Source: Pseudonocardia halophobica | GTDB lineage: Bacteria > Actinomycetota > Actinomycetes > Mycobacteriales > Pseudonocardiaceae | Reading direction: 5' to 3' | Assembly: GCF_027922425.1 (NCBI RefSeq) | Contig: NZ_BSFQ01000035.1 | Location: forward strand, 1 to 64,000 | DNA: 64,000 nucleotides | In this document: positions 7,928-16,082 of the stretch, piece after piece | Layout: every line of letters begins with the position of its first letter | Position numbering within the stretch: position 1 is the first letter of the stretch | Position numbers and translations under genes: made by a program | Notes under the pieces: model-generated | Told to the model about the DNA's origin: nothing | Seen by the model: the letters and a program-made list of their open reading frames with translations, nothing else | Database searches by the model: none

Positions 7928-9217
7928 CTAGGGGGCGAGCACGCGCCACGAGTGCGGCGGGAGCAGGAGTGCCTCGTCGGGCGTGCCGCCCTGCGCGTCC
8001 TCCAGCGTCTGCCCGCCGAGCTCGTCGGGGAAACGCCGGGGCTCGTCGTCGACGGACAGCAGGGTGACGAGCTCACCGCCGGAACCGCTGCAGCGGAAGG
8101 CCATCGTCGTGTTGGTGAGGTGCTCGACGGTCGTGCGGGCGCGGACCAGCCACGGGTGCCGGCGGCGCATGCCGATGAGCCGCTGGTGCAGCTCCTGCAC
8201 CGGAGCCCCGAACGGGGCGAGTTCGGCAGGGGTGTCCGGGAAGGGCGGGCGCACGGCGTCGTCGCCGAACTCGCGCTCCTCCTTGACGCCGGTGAAGGCC
8301 TGCTCGTCGCCCGCGTAGACGCTCGGCACACCCCCGACGGTCATCAACACCGCCACCGCGTGCCCGATGTGCTCGGTGCGGTCCAGCCGGCTCGCCAGCC
8401 GCGTGACGTCGTGGTTCCCGACGAAGGTCAGCGGCGCGAACGACTCCACCATCGCCGAGTGCCGCTCCAGGGCGTGGGCCAGCTCCCAGAGGTTGCGGTC
8501 GTTGAACGCGCTCCAGATCGCCTTCCACAGCTCGTACTGGGTGACCGAGTCCATCCCGGACTCGGCGACGATCGCGGCGTAGTCGCCGTGGATCACCTCG
8601 CCGGCGAACCAGGCGTCGGGGAACTCCGCGCGCACGCCGGGCAGCACGGCCCGCCAGAACGCCGTCGGCACCTGGTAGGCGGCGTCGAGCCGCCAGCCGT
8701 CGGCGCCGCGGCCCAGCCAGTGCCGCATGACGGCGGCGACGTGCTCCTGCACGGCGGGCTCGTCGTGGTCCAGGGCGACCAGCCGGCCGTGCCCCTCGAA
8801 CGTGGCGGGCCCGTCGCCCTCCCAACGGAACCAGCGCCGGGCGTCGGCATCGCCCTCCTCCGCGGCCCGGAACCGTGCGAACGAGCGGCCGACGTGGTTG
8901 AACACGCCGTCGAGCAGCAGCCGCACGCCGCGGGAGCGGGCAGCCTCGACCAACGCGTCGAAGTCGGCGTCGTCGCCGAGGCGGGGGTCGATCCGGAAGT
9001 GGTCGACGGTGTCGTAACCGTGGGTCTCCGACGCGAAGACGGGCCCGAGGGCCAGCCCGGAGCACCCCAGCTCGAGGAGATGGTCGAGCCAGGGCTCGAA
9101 CCGGCCGAGCCGGTGCGCGACGGGGCTGCCGGGCGCGAGCGCGTCGCGCTCGGCGCCGACGAAGCCGAGGGGGTAGGCGTGCCACCAGATCGCGTGGTCG
9201 ATCCACCGGTCGTGCAT
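7928..9217 (-). CDS. GH13 alpha-amylase family enzyme
   Basis: A 429-residue single-domain glycoside hydrolase with all four GH13 regions: DGVFNHVG (I), DGWRLDAAY with the nucleophile Asp (II), FAGEVIH with the acid Glu (III) and FVGNHDVTR with the transition-state Asp (IV). No signal peptide is seen, so it should act in the cytosol on alpha-glucans or maltooligosaccharides. It is shorter than most GH13 enzymes, with a small C-terminal domain and no starch-binding module. ATG at MHDRWIDHA is preferred; a longer in-frame start adds only six residues. It is the first gene of a two-gene unit with the dehydrogenase. Confidence 0.88.
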   Translation of the reverse strand: MHDRWIDHAIWWHAYPLGFVGAERDALAPGSPVAHRLGRFEPWLDHLLELGCSGLALGPVFASETHGYDTVDHFRIDPRLGDDADFDALVEAARSRGVRLLLDGVFNHVGRSFARFRAAEEGDADARRWFRWEGDGPATFEGHGRLVALDHDEPAVQEHVAAVMRHWLGRGADGWRLDAAYQVPTAFWRAVLPGVRAEFPDAWFAGEVIHGDYAAIVAESGMDSVTQYELWKAIWSAFNDRNLWELAHALERHSAMVESFAPLTFVGNHDVTRLASRLDRTEHIGHAVAVLMTVGGVPSVYAGDEQAFTGVKEEREFGDDAVRPPFPDTPAELAPFGAPVQELHQRLIGMRRRHPWLVRARTTVEHLTNTTMAFRCSGSGGELVTLLSVDDEPRRFPDELGGQTLEDAQGGTPDEALLLPPHSWRVLAP

Positions 9218-9273
9218 GCCGCCACCCTTCCCCACGACGGCGGAACTCGCTGGGCCGGACGCCCGCGCCGATC

Positions 9274-9279
9274 TACGGT
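9274..9279 (+). promoter_or_regulatory. -10 box of a leaderless promoter
   Basis: TACGGT fits TANNNT and ends 6 nt before the ATG at 9286. No Shine-Dalgarno sequence exists there. Confidence 0.55.
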
Positions 9280-9285
9280 CGGCCC

Positions 9286-9663
9286 ATGACCGGCATCGCG
9301 ACCTTCTCCGTGGCCGCCCTCGACACCCGGGACCCGCTGGGCCTCGCCCGCTTCTACTCCGCGCTCACCGGCTGGCCGATCCGCCCCGGCGACGAGGCAC
9401 CCGGCACCGAGTGGGTGGAGCTCGTCCCCGGCGGCGGGGCCACGCTCGCCTTCCAGCTCGCGCCAGGGCACACGCCCCCGGACTGGCCGGGCGACGCGCA
9501 CCCGCAGCAGGCCCACTTCGACTTCGACGTCCCGGACCTCGACGAGGGCGAGACCCGGGTCCTCGCGATCGGCGCGCGCAAGCACGAGGTGCAGCCCGGG
9601 ACGGACTTCCGGGTCTACCTCGACCCGGCCGGGCACCCGTTCTGCCTGGTGCTGGAGCACTGA
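9286..9663 (+). CDS. VOC superfamily (glyoxalase-like) protein
   Basis: A 125-residue protein with the paired beta-alpha-beta-beta-beta layout of vicinal-oxygen-chelate proteins. LDTRDPLGLARFYSALTGW opens the fold and PAGHPFCLVLEH closes it, as in small actinobacterial VOC proteins often annotated as glyoxalase or bleomycin-resistance-like. Metal ligands are uncertain, so it may bind a ligand without catalysis. It is transcribed divergently from the GH13 gene, probably as a leaderless mRNA, and converges on the crotonase gene with 7 bp between stops. No specific reaction can be assigned. Confidence 0.8.
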   Translation: MTGIATFSVAALDTRDPLGLARFYSALTGWPIRPGDEAPGTEWVELVPGGGATLAFQLAPGHTPPDWPGDAHPQQAHFDFDVPDLDEGETRVLAIGARKHEVQPGTDFRVYLDPAGHPFCLVLEH

Positions 9664-9670
9664 CGGGGGT

Positions 9671-10438
9671 TCACCGCGCGAGCTGCGCGCGGTTGCGGGC
9701 GGTCACCGCCCGCCGTCGCTCCTCCAGCGCGGCCAGGTCGGTGGAACCGGCCTCGGCGATGGCCCGCTCGGTCTCCAGGGCCGCCTGCACCGGCGCCCCC
9801 GAGCCCTCGACGTACATCCGCTTGACCGCCTGCAGCACGTCCGCGGGCGGTTCGGTGGCGGCGGTCGCGAGCCCGACGGCCCGGTCGAGCAGCCGCTCGT
9901 GCGGTACGACCTCGGTGACCAGGCCGATCCGCAGGGCCAGCGCGGCGTCGACGACCTCGCCGCAGAAGGACATCCGCCGCGCCCACGCCATCCCGACCAC
10001 GCTCGGGAGCCGGGCCGTCATCCCGCCCCCGGGCCGGACGCCGACCCGGGCGTGGGTGTCGGCGAAGACGGCCCGCTCGGAGGCGACGAGGAAGTCGCAG
10101 CCCAGCGCCAGCTCGAGGCCGCCGGTGAAGCAGGCGCCGTTGACGGCGCCGATGATCGGCTTCCGCATCCGGCCGGTCTGCGCGATCACCGGCTCGTCCC
10201 GGTGCCGGCGGAAGTAGGCCTCGCCCTCGGCCGCGGCCTGCTTGAGGTCGACGCCGGCACAGAAGGCCGGGTCGGCCCCGGTCAGGACCACGGCGAGCAC
10301 GCCGTCGTCGGAGTCCGCCTCGACCAGCGCGCGGTACAGCTGCGAGATCACCTCGCCGCCGAAGGCGTTGCGGGCCTCCGGCCGGTCGATCGTGACGATG
10401 CGGACCGCGCCGCGGTCCTCGGTCCGGACGACACTCAT
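9671..10438 (-). CDS. Enoyl-CoA hydratase/isomerase (crotonase) family protein
   Basis: A 255-residue crotonase-fold protein. The oxyanion segment FCAGVDLKQ (near residue 59) and GACFTGGLELALGCDF (near 100) are clear, and the first catalytic Glu is present in GGLELA. The position of the second catalytic Glu reads ADTHARVG, so His seems to replace it. It may therefore be an isomerase, hydrolase or lyase rather than a classical hydratase. Its ATG overlaps the stop of the upstream luciferase-like gene (ATGA), which indicates translational coupling as last gene of a four-gene acyl-CoA operon. Confidence 0.85.
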   Translation of the reverse strand: MSVVRTEDRGAVRIVTIDRPEARNAFGGEVISQLYRALVEADSDDGVLAVVLTGADPAFCAGVDLKQAAAEGEAYFRRHRDEPVIAQTGRMRKPIIGAVNGACFTGGLELALGCDFLVASERAVFADTHARVGVRPGGGMTARLPSVVGMAWARRMSFCGEVVDAALALRIGLVTEVVPHERLLDRAVGLATAATEPPADVLQAVKRMYVEGSGAPVQAALETERAIAEAGSTDLAALEERRRAVTARNRAQLAR

Positions 10439-11463
10439 GCCTGTCCCTCCTCGGCCGCACCCGTGCGCACGTCGGCGGCGATCCCCGTGACGAGCGCGGC
10501 GTCGGCGTCCCAGGGCGTGTAGAGCGAGCAGCGGGAGAAGAGGTCGCCGTAGCGGCGGAGCAGCTCGGGGGCGATCTCCTCCGGCTCGCCCACCACCGCG
10601 ACGGCGTCGAGCACGTCGTCGTCGATCAAGGTTCCCATCCGTTCCCACTCCCCCTGCTTCGACAACCCGTGCAGTTCCTCGCCGAGCGCACCCCAACCGT
10701 GCAGGTCCAGGACCCCGCGGTAGGCGGGCGTGGAGCCGTAGAAGGCGATCTGCGCGCGCACGCCCGCCACCGCCCGCGCCAGCTCCTCCTCGGTCCGCCC
10801 GGTCGCGATCATCGGCAGCCCGACCAGCTGGAAGTCGCCGAGCTCGCCCCCGCGGCCCTGCCGCAGCGCGGGCACGGTGACCTCGCGCAGGTAGCGCTCG
10901 GTGGTGAACCCGTGGCAAAGGAAACCGTCGCCCACCTCGGCCGCGGTCCGCGTCATCGCCTCCCCGACGCCGGCGAGCAGCACCTTCGGGGCGCCGAACC
11001 CGTGCGGCTCCGGCACGAACATCGGCGTCATCAGGGTGTGCGAGTAGAACTCGCCCCGGAAGTCCAGCCGGGTGCCGTCCGCCCAGCACTCCCAGATCGC
11101 CCGCAGGGCCAGCACGAACTCGCGCATCCGCGCGGCCGGCTGCGACCAGGGCATCGAGAACCGCCGGGTGATGTGCGCCCTGACCTGCGTGCCCAGCCCA
11201 AGCAGCAGCCGCCCGCCGCTGAGGACCTGCAGGTCGTTGGCGGTGGCGGCGAGGCTCATCGGGTTGCGGGCGAACGCGAGCGCGATGGACGTGCCGAGCT
11301 CGGCCCGCTCGGTGACGGTCGCGGCGAGCGTCAGCGCGACGAACGGGTCGTGCTTCACCTCGGCCGCCCACAGGCCGTCGTACCCCGCCTCCTCGGCGTG
11401 GCGGGCGGCCTCGCGCGGGTCGGCCGGCCCGGCGAGGGGCAGGCTGGTGTCGATCTTCACCAC
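10435..11463 (-). CDS. LLM-class (F420-dependent type) oxidoreductase
   Basis: A 342-residue TIM-barrel of the luciferase-like monooxygenase class. The N-terminal AEEAGYDGLWAAEVKHDPF and the segment LLGLGTQVRAHITRRFSMPW are typical of actinobacterial F420-dependent members (TIGR03617-like). It should use reduced F420 or flavin to oxidise or reduce an acyl-CoA-derived substrate. GTG follows GGGAGG by 3-6 nt, and a second GTG is in frame one codon later. It lies 13 bp after the ligase gene and overlaps the crotonase start by 4 bp. Confidence 0.85.
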   Translation of the reverse strand: MVKIDTSLPLAGPADPREAARHAEEAGYDGLWAAEVKHDPFVALTLAATVTERAELGTSIALAFARNPMSLAATANDLQVLSGGRLLLGLGTQVRAHITRRFSMPWSQPAARMREFVLALRAIWECWADGTRLDFRGEFYSHTLMTPMFVPEPHGFGAPKVLLAGVGEAMTRTAAEVGDGFLCHGFTTERYLREVTVPALRQGRGGELGDFQLVGLPMIATGRTEEELARAVAGVRAQIAFYGSTPAYRGVLDLHGWGALGEELHGLSKQGEWERMGTLIDDDVLDAVAVVGEPEEIAPELLRRYGDLFSRCSLYTPWDADAALVTGIAADVRTGAAEEGQA

Positions 11464-11476
11464 GACCTCCCGGCGC

Positions 11477-12985
11477 TCAACGGATCTGCTCCGCCGGCGC
11501 GAGGCCGGCGACGACGTCCCTGCGGAGCAGTTTGCCGGTCGGGGTGCGGGGGATCTCGGGCCAGGCGGTGATGCGGTCCGGGGTCTTCGAGCTGCGCAGG
11601 GTGGCCCGGACGGTCTCGCGCAGCGCGTCGAGGGCGGTGTCGTCGAGGTCGGTGCCCGGGCGGGCGACGACCACGGCCTCGATCCGCTGCCCCCACTCCT
11701 CGTCCGGCACCCCCACGACCACGGCGTCGGCGACGCCGGGGTGGGCCAGCAGCACGTCCTCGATCTCGGCCGGGGCGATGTTCTCCGCCCCGCGGATGAT
11801 CGTGTCGTCGACCCGGCCCTCCACGAACAGGTACCCCTCGGCGTCGAGCCGGCCCTGGTCGCGGGTGTCGAACCAGCCCGCGCCGTCGAGCGAGGAGCCG
11901 CGGCCGGCGTACTCGGTGGACACCTGCTCCCCGCGGACCCAGATCCGCCCCGCCGTGCCCGCCGGCACCGGCGTGCCGTCCTCGTCGCGGACCTCGATCT
12001 CGATCCCGGGCACCGCCCGGCCGGCCGAGGACAACCGGGCGCGCACCGCCTCGTCCGACGACGACAGCGCGGCCCGGTGCTCGTCCGGGCCGAGCACGGT
12101 GATCGTCGAGGAGGTCTCGGTGAGCCCGTAGGCGTTGACGAACCCGACGTGCGGCCACTCGGCCAGGGCCTGCTCGACGATCCGGCGCGGCATCGCCGCC
12201 CCGCCGTAGGCCAGCGACCGCAGCGACGGCACCGCCCGGTCCAGGCCCGGCTCGTCCATGATCCGGGCGAGCATCGTGGGCACGACCATCGCGTTGGTGA
12301 CCTCCTCGGTCCGCACGAGGTCGACCCAGCCGGCCGGGGTGAACGCCTCCAACACCAGGACCCGACGGCCGGCGTAGAGGTTCGTGAGCGCGTTCGACAC
12401 CGCCGCGATGTGGTACGGCGGCACGCTCATCACCGCCGCCTCGGTCTCCTCGGCGGCCGCGAACTCCACCGTGCCGAGCACGTACGACACCAGGTTGGCG
12501 TGCCGCAGCACCACACCCTTGGGCGCCGACGTGGTGCCCGAGGTGTAGATGACCACCGCGGCCGAGTCCGGGTCGACGAACCCCTCCTCCGCCGGGGCGG
12601 CCGCGGCGGCGTCCCGCAGGAACTCGGCCGGGGTGCGGAACCCCAGCCCGGCCCGCTCCGCCACGGCGGCCTGCGCGGCGTCGGCGATCACCAGCGCCTT
12701 GGGGTGCTGCGCGACCAGGTGGTCGAGCTGCGCGGCGCCCAGGCGGTAGTTCACCGGCACCAGCGGCACCCCGGCTCGGGCCGCGGTGAACAGCGCGACC
12801 GGGAAAGCCGGGCCGTTGACCGCCAGGTAGAGGACCGCGTCCGCGCCGGCCTCGGCCACGAGGGTCGCGCCCCCCGCGGCGAGCTCCCGGACCCGCGCGG
12901 CCGTCAGCCCCTCGGCCCGGGTACCCACCACGACGCGGTCGCCGAAGCCCTCGGCGGCCATGTCCAGCAGCACCGACAGGTTCAC
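11477..12985 (-). CDS. Acyl-CoA ligase (class I adenylate-forming, FadD-type)
   Basis: A 502-residue ANL-superfamily enzyme. The P-loop-like A3 motif YTSGTTSAPKGV lies near residues 170-181, the A5 motif YGLTETSS near 294, the A7 motif DTRDQGRLD near 377 and the A10 lysine in PTGKLLRRD near 487. It activates a carboxylic acid through an acyl-AMP to a CoA thioester. The start is GTG (NLSVLLDM). It begins 9 bp after the small-protein gene and leads into the luciferase-like and crotonase genes, so the operon should degrade or modify one carboxylic acid. The substrate is unknown. Confidence 0.9.
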   Translation of the reverse strand: MNLSVLLDMAAEGFGDRVVVGTRAEGLTAARVRELAAGGATLVAEAGADAVLYLAVNGPAFPVALFTAARAGVPLVPVNYRLGAAQLDHLVAQHPKALVIADAAQAAVAERAGLGFRTPAEFLRDAAAAAPAEEGFVDPDSAAVVIYTSGTTSAPKGVVLRHANLVSYVLGTVEFAAAEETEAAVMSVPPYHIAAVSNALTNLYAGRRVLVLEAFTPAGWVDLVRTEEVTNAMVVPTMLARIMDEPGLDRAVPSLRSLAYGGAAMPRRIVEQALAEWPHVGFVNAYGLTETSSTITVLGPDEHRAALSSSDEAVRARLSSAGRAVPGIEIEVRDEDGTPVPAGTAGRIWVRGEQVSTEYAGRGSSLDGAGWFDTRDQGRLDAEGYLFVEGRVDDTIIRGAENIAPAEIEDVLLAHPGVADAVVVGVPDEEWGQRIEAVVVARPGTDLDDTALDALRETVRATLRSSKTPDRITAWPEIPRTPTGKLLRRDVVAGLAPAEQIR

Positions 12986-12994
12986 CGCGCCGCC

Positions 12995-13306
12995 TCAGTC
13001 CGACGCCGGCAGCGGCTTGGCGTCCTTGAGCGGCAGCGGCGCACCACCCGCCGCGAGGGTGCCCGCACCGGCCTTGGTGCAGAGCAGCTCGATGCCGAGG
13101 TCGGGGTCGGCGTAGCGCTTGCCCATCTGCGTGCCCGCCTGCTGGTCCGGGTCGGCCGGGTGCGTCGTGCCCGCCTCGGGGCCCTTCGCGTCCACCATCG
13201 GCGCGCCCCCGCAGGTCACCTCCACGTCCGTGTCCCCCCACCGCACCACGACCACGGTCGTGGCGTCGGTCGTGCTGGCCAGGGTCGTGCCGATGCGCGG
13301 CTTCAT
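12995..13306 (-). CDS. Small hypothetical protein, first gene of the acyl-CoA operon
   Basis: A 103-residue soluble protein with Cys residues in VEVTCGGAPMV and ELLCTKAGAGTL and an alternating strand pattern suggesting a small beta fold. I do not recognise a domain. ATG is preceded by an excellent ribosome site (CGGAGGG). Its position as the first gene before an acyl-CoA ligase, with a palindromic operator upstream, suggests an accessory or ligand-binding role in that pathway, but this is only context. Confidence 0.7.
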   Translation of the reverse strand: MKPRIGTTLASTTDATTVVVVRWGDTDVEVTCGGAPMVDAKGPEAGTTHPADPDQQAGTQMGKRYADPDLGIELLCTKAGAGTLAAGGAPLPLKDAKPLPASD

Positions 13307-13363
13307 CGCGGCGCCCTCCGTGTCGACGAGCGGGCCGCCCCGGCGGGCGGCCCCGAATGAGAG

Positions 13364-13381
13364 TGTGACGTCAGCGTCACA
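13364..13381. promoter_or_regulatory. 18-bp palindromic operator candidate
   Basis: TGTGACGTCAGCGTCACA is an inverted repeat with 7-bp arms and a 4-nt centre. It lies 58 bp upstream of the first gene of the 9671-13306 operon and 126 bp upstream of the divergent antiporter. It resembles a TetR/GntR operator; a CRP site would have a 6-nt, not an 8-nt, spacer. Confidence 0.6.
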
Positions 13382-13506
13382 ATGCCACCCGGACGGGCCG
13401 CACGGAAGACCGGGCGGAGATCACCCGTCACGCCGGGCCGTGGAGCCACGAACAGCCGGGTGCCACACTCCCGGCGAACGCCGGTGGGCCGACGCCTGGG
13501 GGACCG

Positions 13507-14982
13507 ATGCTCGCGCTCGTCGTCATCATGCTGATCCTGCTCGCCTGGGCGCTCGTCGCCGGCAGGCTCGCGCGGTTCAGCGTCACGATGCCGTTCGCGA
13601 TGCTCGCCGCGGGCGTCGCGCTCACGGCGGGGCCGAACCCCGTGTTCATCTTCGACGTCGAGATCGAGTCGGCGGAGCACGTCGTCGAGGGCATCCTGGC
13701 GATCCTGCTGTTCACCGACGCCACGGAGATCCCCGGCGGCATCCTGGGCCGACAGCCGCGGCTCACCCTGCGGCTCCTCCTGATCGCCCTCCCCCTCTCG
13801 CTGGTGGTGGCGTGGTTCGGGGGCGCGGTCCTCTTCGAAGGCGCCGGCGGGTGGCTCCTCCTCGTGCTCGCCACCGTCGTGATGCCGGTCGACCTCGCGC
13901 CCGCCATCGCCGTCGTCCGGGACCGGCGGATCCCGGAGCGGCTGCGGCAGGTGATCAACGCCGAGAGCGGCCTCAACGACGGCCTCATCGCCCCGGTCTT
14001 CCTGTTCGCCCTCGCGGGGGCCACCGCCGTCGGCGGCGAGGGGCTGGCCGACGCCGCGGTGCACGCCCTCCCGTCACTGGCCATGGCCATCCTCGCCGGT
14101 GCGGTCGTCGGTGCCGCGGCCGCGCGGGTGCTGCACCGGGCGCTCGACTCCGGCTGGACCCAGTCGTCCGCGCTGCGGATCGGGGTGCTCGCGCTGCCGC
14201 TGCTCGCCTACGGCGCCGCAGCCCTCGTCGAGGGGAACGGCTTCGTCGCGGCGTTCGTCGCCGGCGTGTTCTTCGAGCCGGCGGCCCGCCGGCTGCCGCC
14301 CGGGACCCTGCACCTCGTCGAGGACGTCGGCACGCTCCTCTCGCTGGCGCTGTGGTTCATCTTCGGTGCGATCGTCAACCAGACCCTCGCCGGCGGGGCC
14401 ATCACCTGGCAGGTCGTGCTGTACGCGCTGCTGGCGCTGACCGTGGCCCGGATGCTGCCGGTCGTCCTGGCCCTGATCCGTACGGACGTCTCGGCGAAGG
14501 ACCGGCTCGTCCTCGGGTGGGCAGGGCCCCGGGGCATCGCGACCCTGGTGTTCGGCATGCTCGCGTTCATCGACCTGGCCGGGCCGCAGAAGGACTTCGT
14601 GCTCGCCGTCACCGTGGTCACCGTCGTCGCGAGCATCGTGATCCACGGGTTGTCGACGGGGCTGGTGGCGCGGCACTACGGCCGGACCGCGGTCGCCGAG
14701 ACCGGCACGGAGCACGCCGACAGCGGCCCGACGTCCGCGGGTCCTCGCCGCCGGGCGGGCCCGGCCCGGCCGTCGCCCCGGCCGACCGGAAGGACGCCCG
14801 GGTCCGGTGGTGGCGGCGGGGCGACACGGCCCCCTGACCGGCCCGAACGGGTGGGACGCAGCGGGTTGCCGGGCCTCCTCCCGGTGCGGTTGACTCATCG
14901 CGTGATGCGCATGCGGCTCGAGTTCTTCTGGCCGAGCCGCCGCGTGTGCCAGTTCGACGAGTTCTGTCCCCGGGCCGCGTAG
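13507..14982 (+). CDS. CPA1-type cation:proton antiporter
   Basis: A 491-residue protein with 11-12 hydrophobic segments over residues 1-400. The motif LLFTDATEIPG (near 67), INAESGLNDGLIAPVF (near 156, with the paired polar residues of the ion site) and GWAGPRGIATLVFG (near 337) identify a CPA1 Na+(K+)/H+ exchanger. It works in the cytoplasmic membrane in pH or salt homeostasis. The last 90 residues are a Pro/Arg/Gly-rich tail. The final 26 residues, with two Cys, look unlike the rest and contain internal GTG/ATG codons (14902, 14905), so a separate small reading frame is possible. Confidence 0.85.
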   Translation: MLALVVIMLILLAWALVAGRLARFSVTMPFAMLAAGVALTAGPNPVFIFDVEIESAEHVVEGILAILLFTDATEIPGGILGRQPRLTLRLLLIALPLSLVVAWFGGAVLFEGAGGWLLLVLATVVMPVDLAPAIAVVRDRRIPERLRQVINAESGLNDGLIAPVFLFALAGATAVGGEGLADAAVHALPSLAMAILAGAVVGAAAARVLHRALDSGWTQSSALRIGVLALPLLAYGAAALVEGNGFVAAFVAGVFFEPAARRLPPGTLHLVEDVGTLLSLALWFIFGAIVNQTLAGGAITWQVVLYALLALTVARMLPVVLALIRTDVSAKDRLVLGWAGPRGIATLVFGMLAFIDLAGPQKDFVLAVTVVTVVASIVIHGLSTGLVARHYGRTAVAETGTEHADSGPTSAGPRRRAGPARPSPRPTGRTPGSGGGGGATRPPDRPERVGRSGLPGLLPVRLTHRVMRMRLEFFWPSRRVCQFDEFCPRAA

Positions 14983-15094
14983 GCGCCCCTGCCCGCTCCG
15001 GGCAGTGCCGGCCGCCGCGCGGCCGTCTCGTGTCCCGGTCGCGGATACGAGCTCCGCGACCCCGCCGACAGCACCGCCGAACCCTGGAGACCCC

Positions 15095-15583
15095 ATGTCC
15101 GTGACGGACGACCTGCTCGCCAACAACGCCCGCTACGCCGAGACCTTCTCCGGCCCGCTCCCCCTGCCGCCCGCCAAGAAGGTCGCCGTCGTGGCCTGCA
15201 TGGACGCCCGCCTGGACGTCTACCGCATCCTCGGCCTCAACGAGGGCGAGGCGCACGTCATCCGCAACGCCGGCGGCGTCGTGACGGACGACGAGATCCG
15301 CTCCCTGGCCATCAGCCAGCGCCTGCTCGGCACCGAGGAGATCATCCTCATCCACCACACCGACTGCGGCATGCTGACCTTCACCGACGACGACTTCAGG
15401 AAGTCGATCCAGGACGACACCGGCATCACGCCGCAGTGGTCCGCCGAGGCCTTCGCCGACCTGGACGACGACGTACGCCAGTCCGTCGCGCGGATCAGGA
15501 GCAACCCCTTCGTCCCGCGCAAGGACTCGGTGCGCGGGTTCGTCTTCGACGTCTCGACGGGGAAGCTCAACGAGGTCGTCTGA
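15095..15583 (+). CDS. Beta-carbonic anhydrase (CanA/Rv1284-like)
   Basis: A 163-residue protein, the same length as M. tuberculosis Rv1284 (CanA). Zinc ligands are Cys in VACMDARLD (near residue 35) and His-x2-Cys in HHTDCGM (near 88-91); the Asp-Arg dyad is in MDAR. It interconverts CO2 and bicarbonate in the cytosol. ATG is preceded by TGGAGA at 8 nt, which supports this start over an upstream in-frame ATG. It is the last gene before a strong bidirectional terminator and sits beside the antiporter, consistent with a pH-related pairing. Confidence 0.93.
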   Translation: MSVTDDLLANNARYAETFSGPLPLPPAKKVAVVACMDARLDVYRILGLNEGEAHVIRNAGGVVTDDEIRSLAISQRLLGTEEIILIHHTDCGMLTFTDDDFRKSIQDDTGITPQWSAEAFADLDDDVRQSVARIRSNPFVPRKDSVRGFVFDVSTGKLNEVV

Positions 15584-15606
15584 CCCCGGCCCCGGCCCCG
15601 GTGACG

Positions 15607-15651
15607 ACGACGCGGCCCGCCCGGTGTGTGTCACCGGGCGGGCCGCGTCGT
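15607..15651. terminator. Bidirectional terminator between convergent genes
   Basis: A perfect 20-bp stem (15607-15626 with 15632-15651) and a 5-nt loop TGTGT lies between the carbonic anhydrase and DUF4235 stops. Confidence 0.88.
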
Positions 15652-15661
15652 GCCGGTCGGG

Positions 15662-15991
15662 TCAGCGCGTCGCCGGGCGCGGCTTGTCGACGAACCGGTG
15701 GTAGGCCTTCATGCCGTACCGGTCGACCGCCGTCTTGATCAGGCCGAAGATCGCGCCCTGCAGCGTCGCCGCGATCAGGACCTCCTTGGTCCCGTAGTCG
15801 CGCGACAGCGGCTGCGGGGTCTCCGGCTCGTTGGAGACCCGCTTCCACACCAGGGCGAACACCTGCCCGGCGATCAGCCCGCCGATCATGCCGGACACCA
15901 GGCCGACCGGCTTGTACGCGAGCTTCAGGGCGCCCGGCAGGTCGTCGCCGAGCTCGGCGGGCTTGCGGTCGGACTTCTTCGTGCCGCTCAT
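15662..15991 (-). CDS. DUF4235 domain protein
   Basis: A 109-residue protein with two hydrophobic helices, near residues 27-50 (PVGLVSGMIGGLIAGQVFALVW) and 70-90 (EVLIAATLQGAIFGLIKTAVDR), the standard DUF4235 layout. It is a small inner-membrane protein of unknown function, common in actinobacteria. The start is MSGTKKSD, 9 nt after a sigma-B-type -10 box, so the message is probably almost leaderless. It shares this promoter type with its SRPBCC, DUF6328 and PfpI neighbours, which suggests a role in general stress or the stationary phase. Confidence 0.85.
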   Translation of the reverse strand: MSGTKKSDRKPAELGDDLPGALKLAYKPVGLVSGMIGGLIAGQVFALVWKRVSNEPETPQPLSRDYGTKEVLIAATLQGAIFGLIKTAVDRYGMKAYHRFVDKPRPATR

Positions 15992-16000
15992 GCCGGGCAC

Positions 16001-16026
16001 GTACCCCGCGCCGCCGCCGGCCACAC
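16001..16026 (-). promoter_or_regulatory. Sigma-B-type promoter of the DUF4235 gene
   Basis: On the minus strand GTGT, 16 nt, then GGGTAC. The -10 ends 9 nt before the ATG. Confidence 0.6.
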
Positions 16027-16038
16027 GCCGAGAACGCG

Positions 16039-16067
16039 GACGGCCCGTCCACACGGGACGGGCCGTC
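16039..16067. terminator. Terminator of the SRPBCC gene
   Basis: A perfect 12-bp stem (GACGGCCCGTCC and its complement) with a 5-nt loop lies 16 bp after the stop codon of the SRPBCC gene. Confidence 0.75.
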
Positions 16068-16082
16068 GAACTCGTGCGTGCG

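Noticed and set aside
13364..13381. The palindrome as a CRP/cAMP site
   Set aside because: The TGTGA and TCACA halves are 8 nt apart, while CRP sites need 6.
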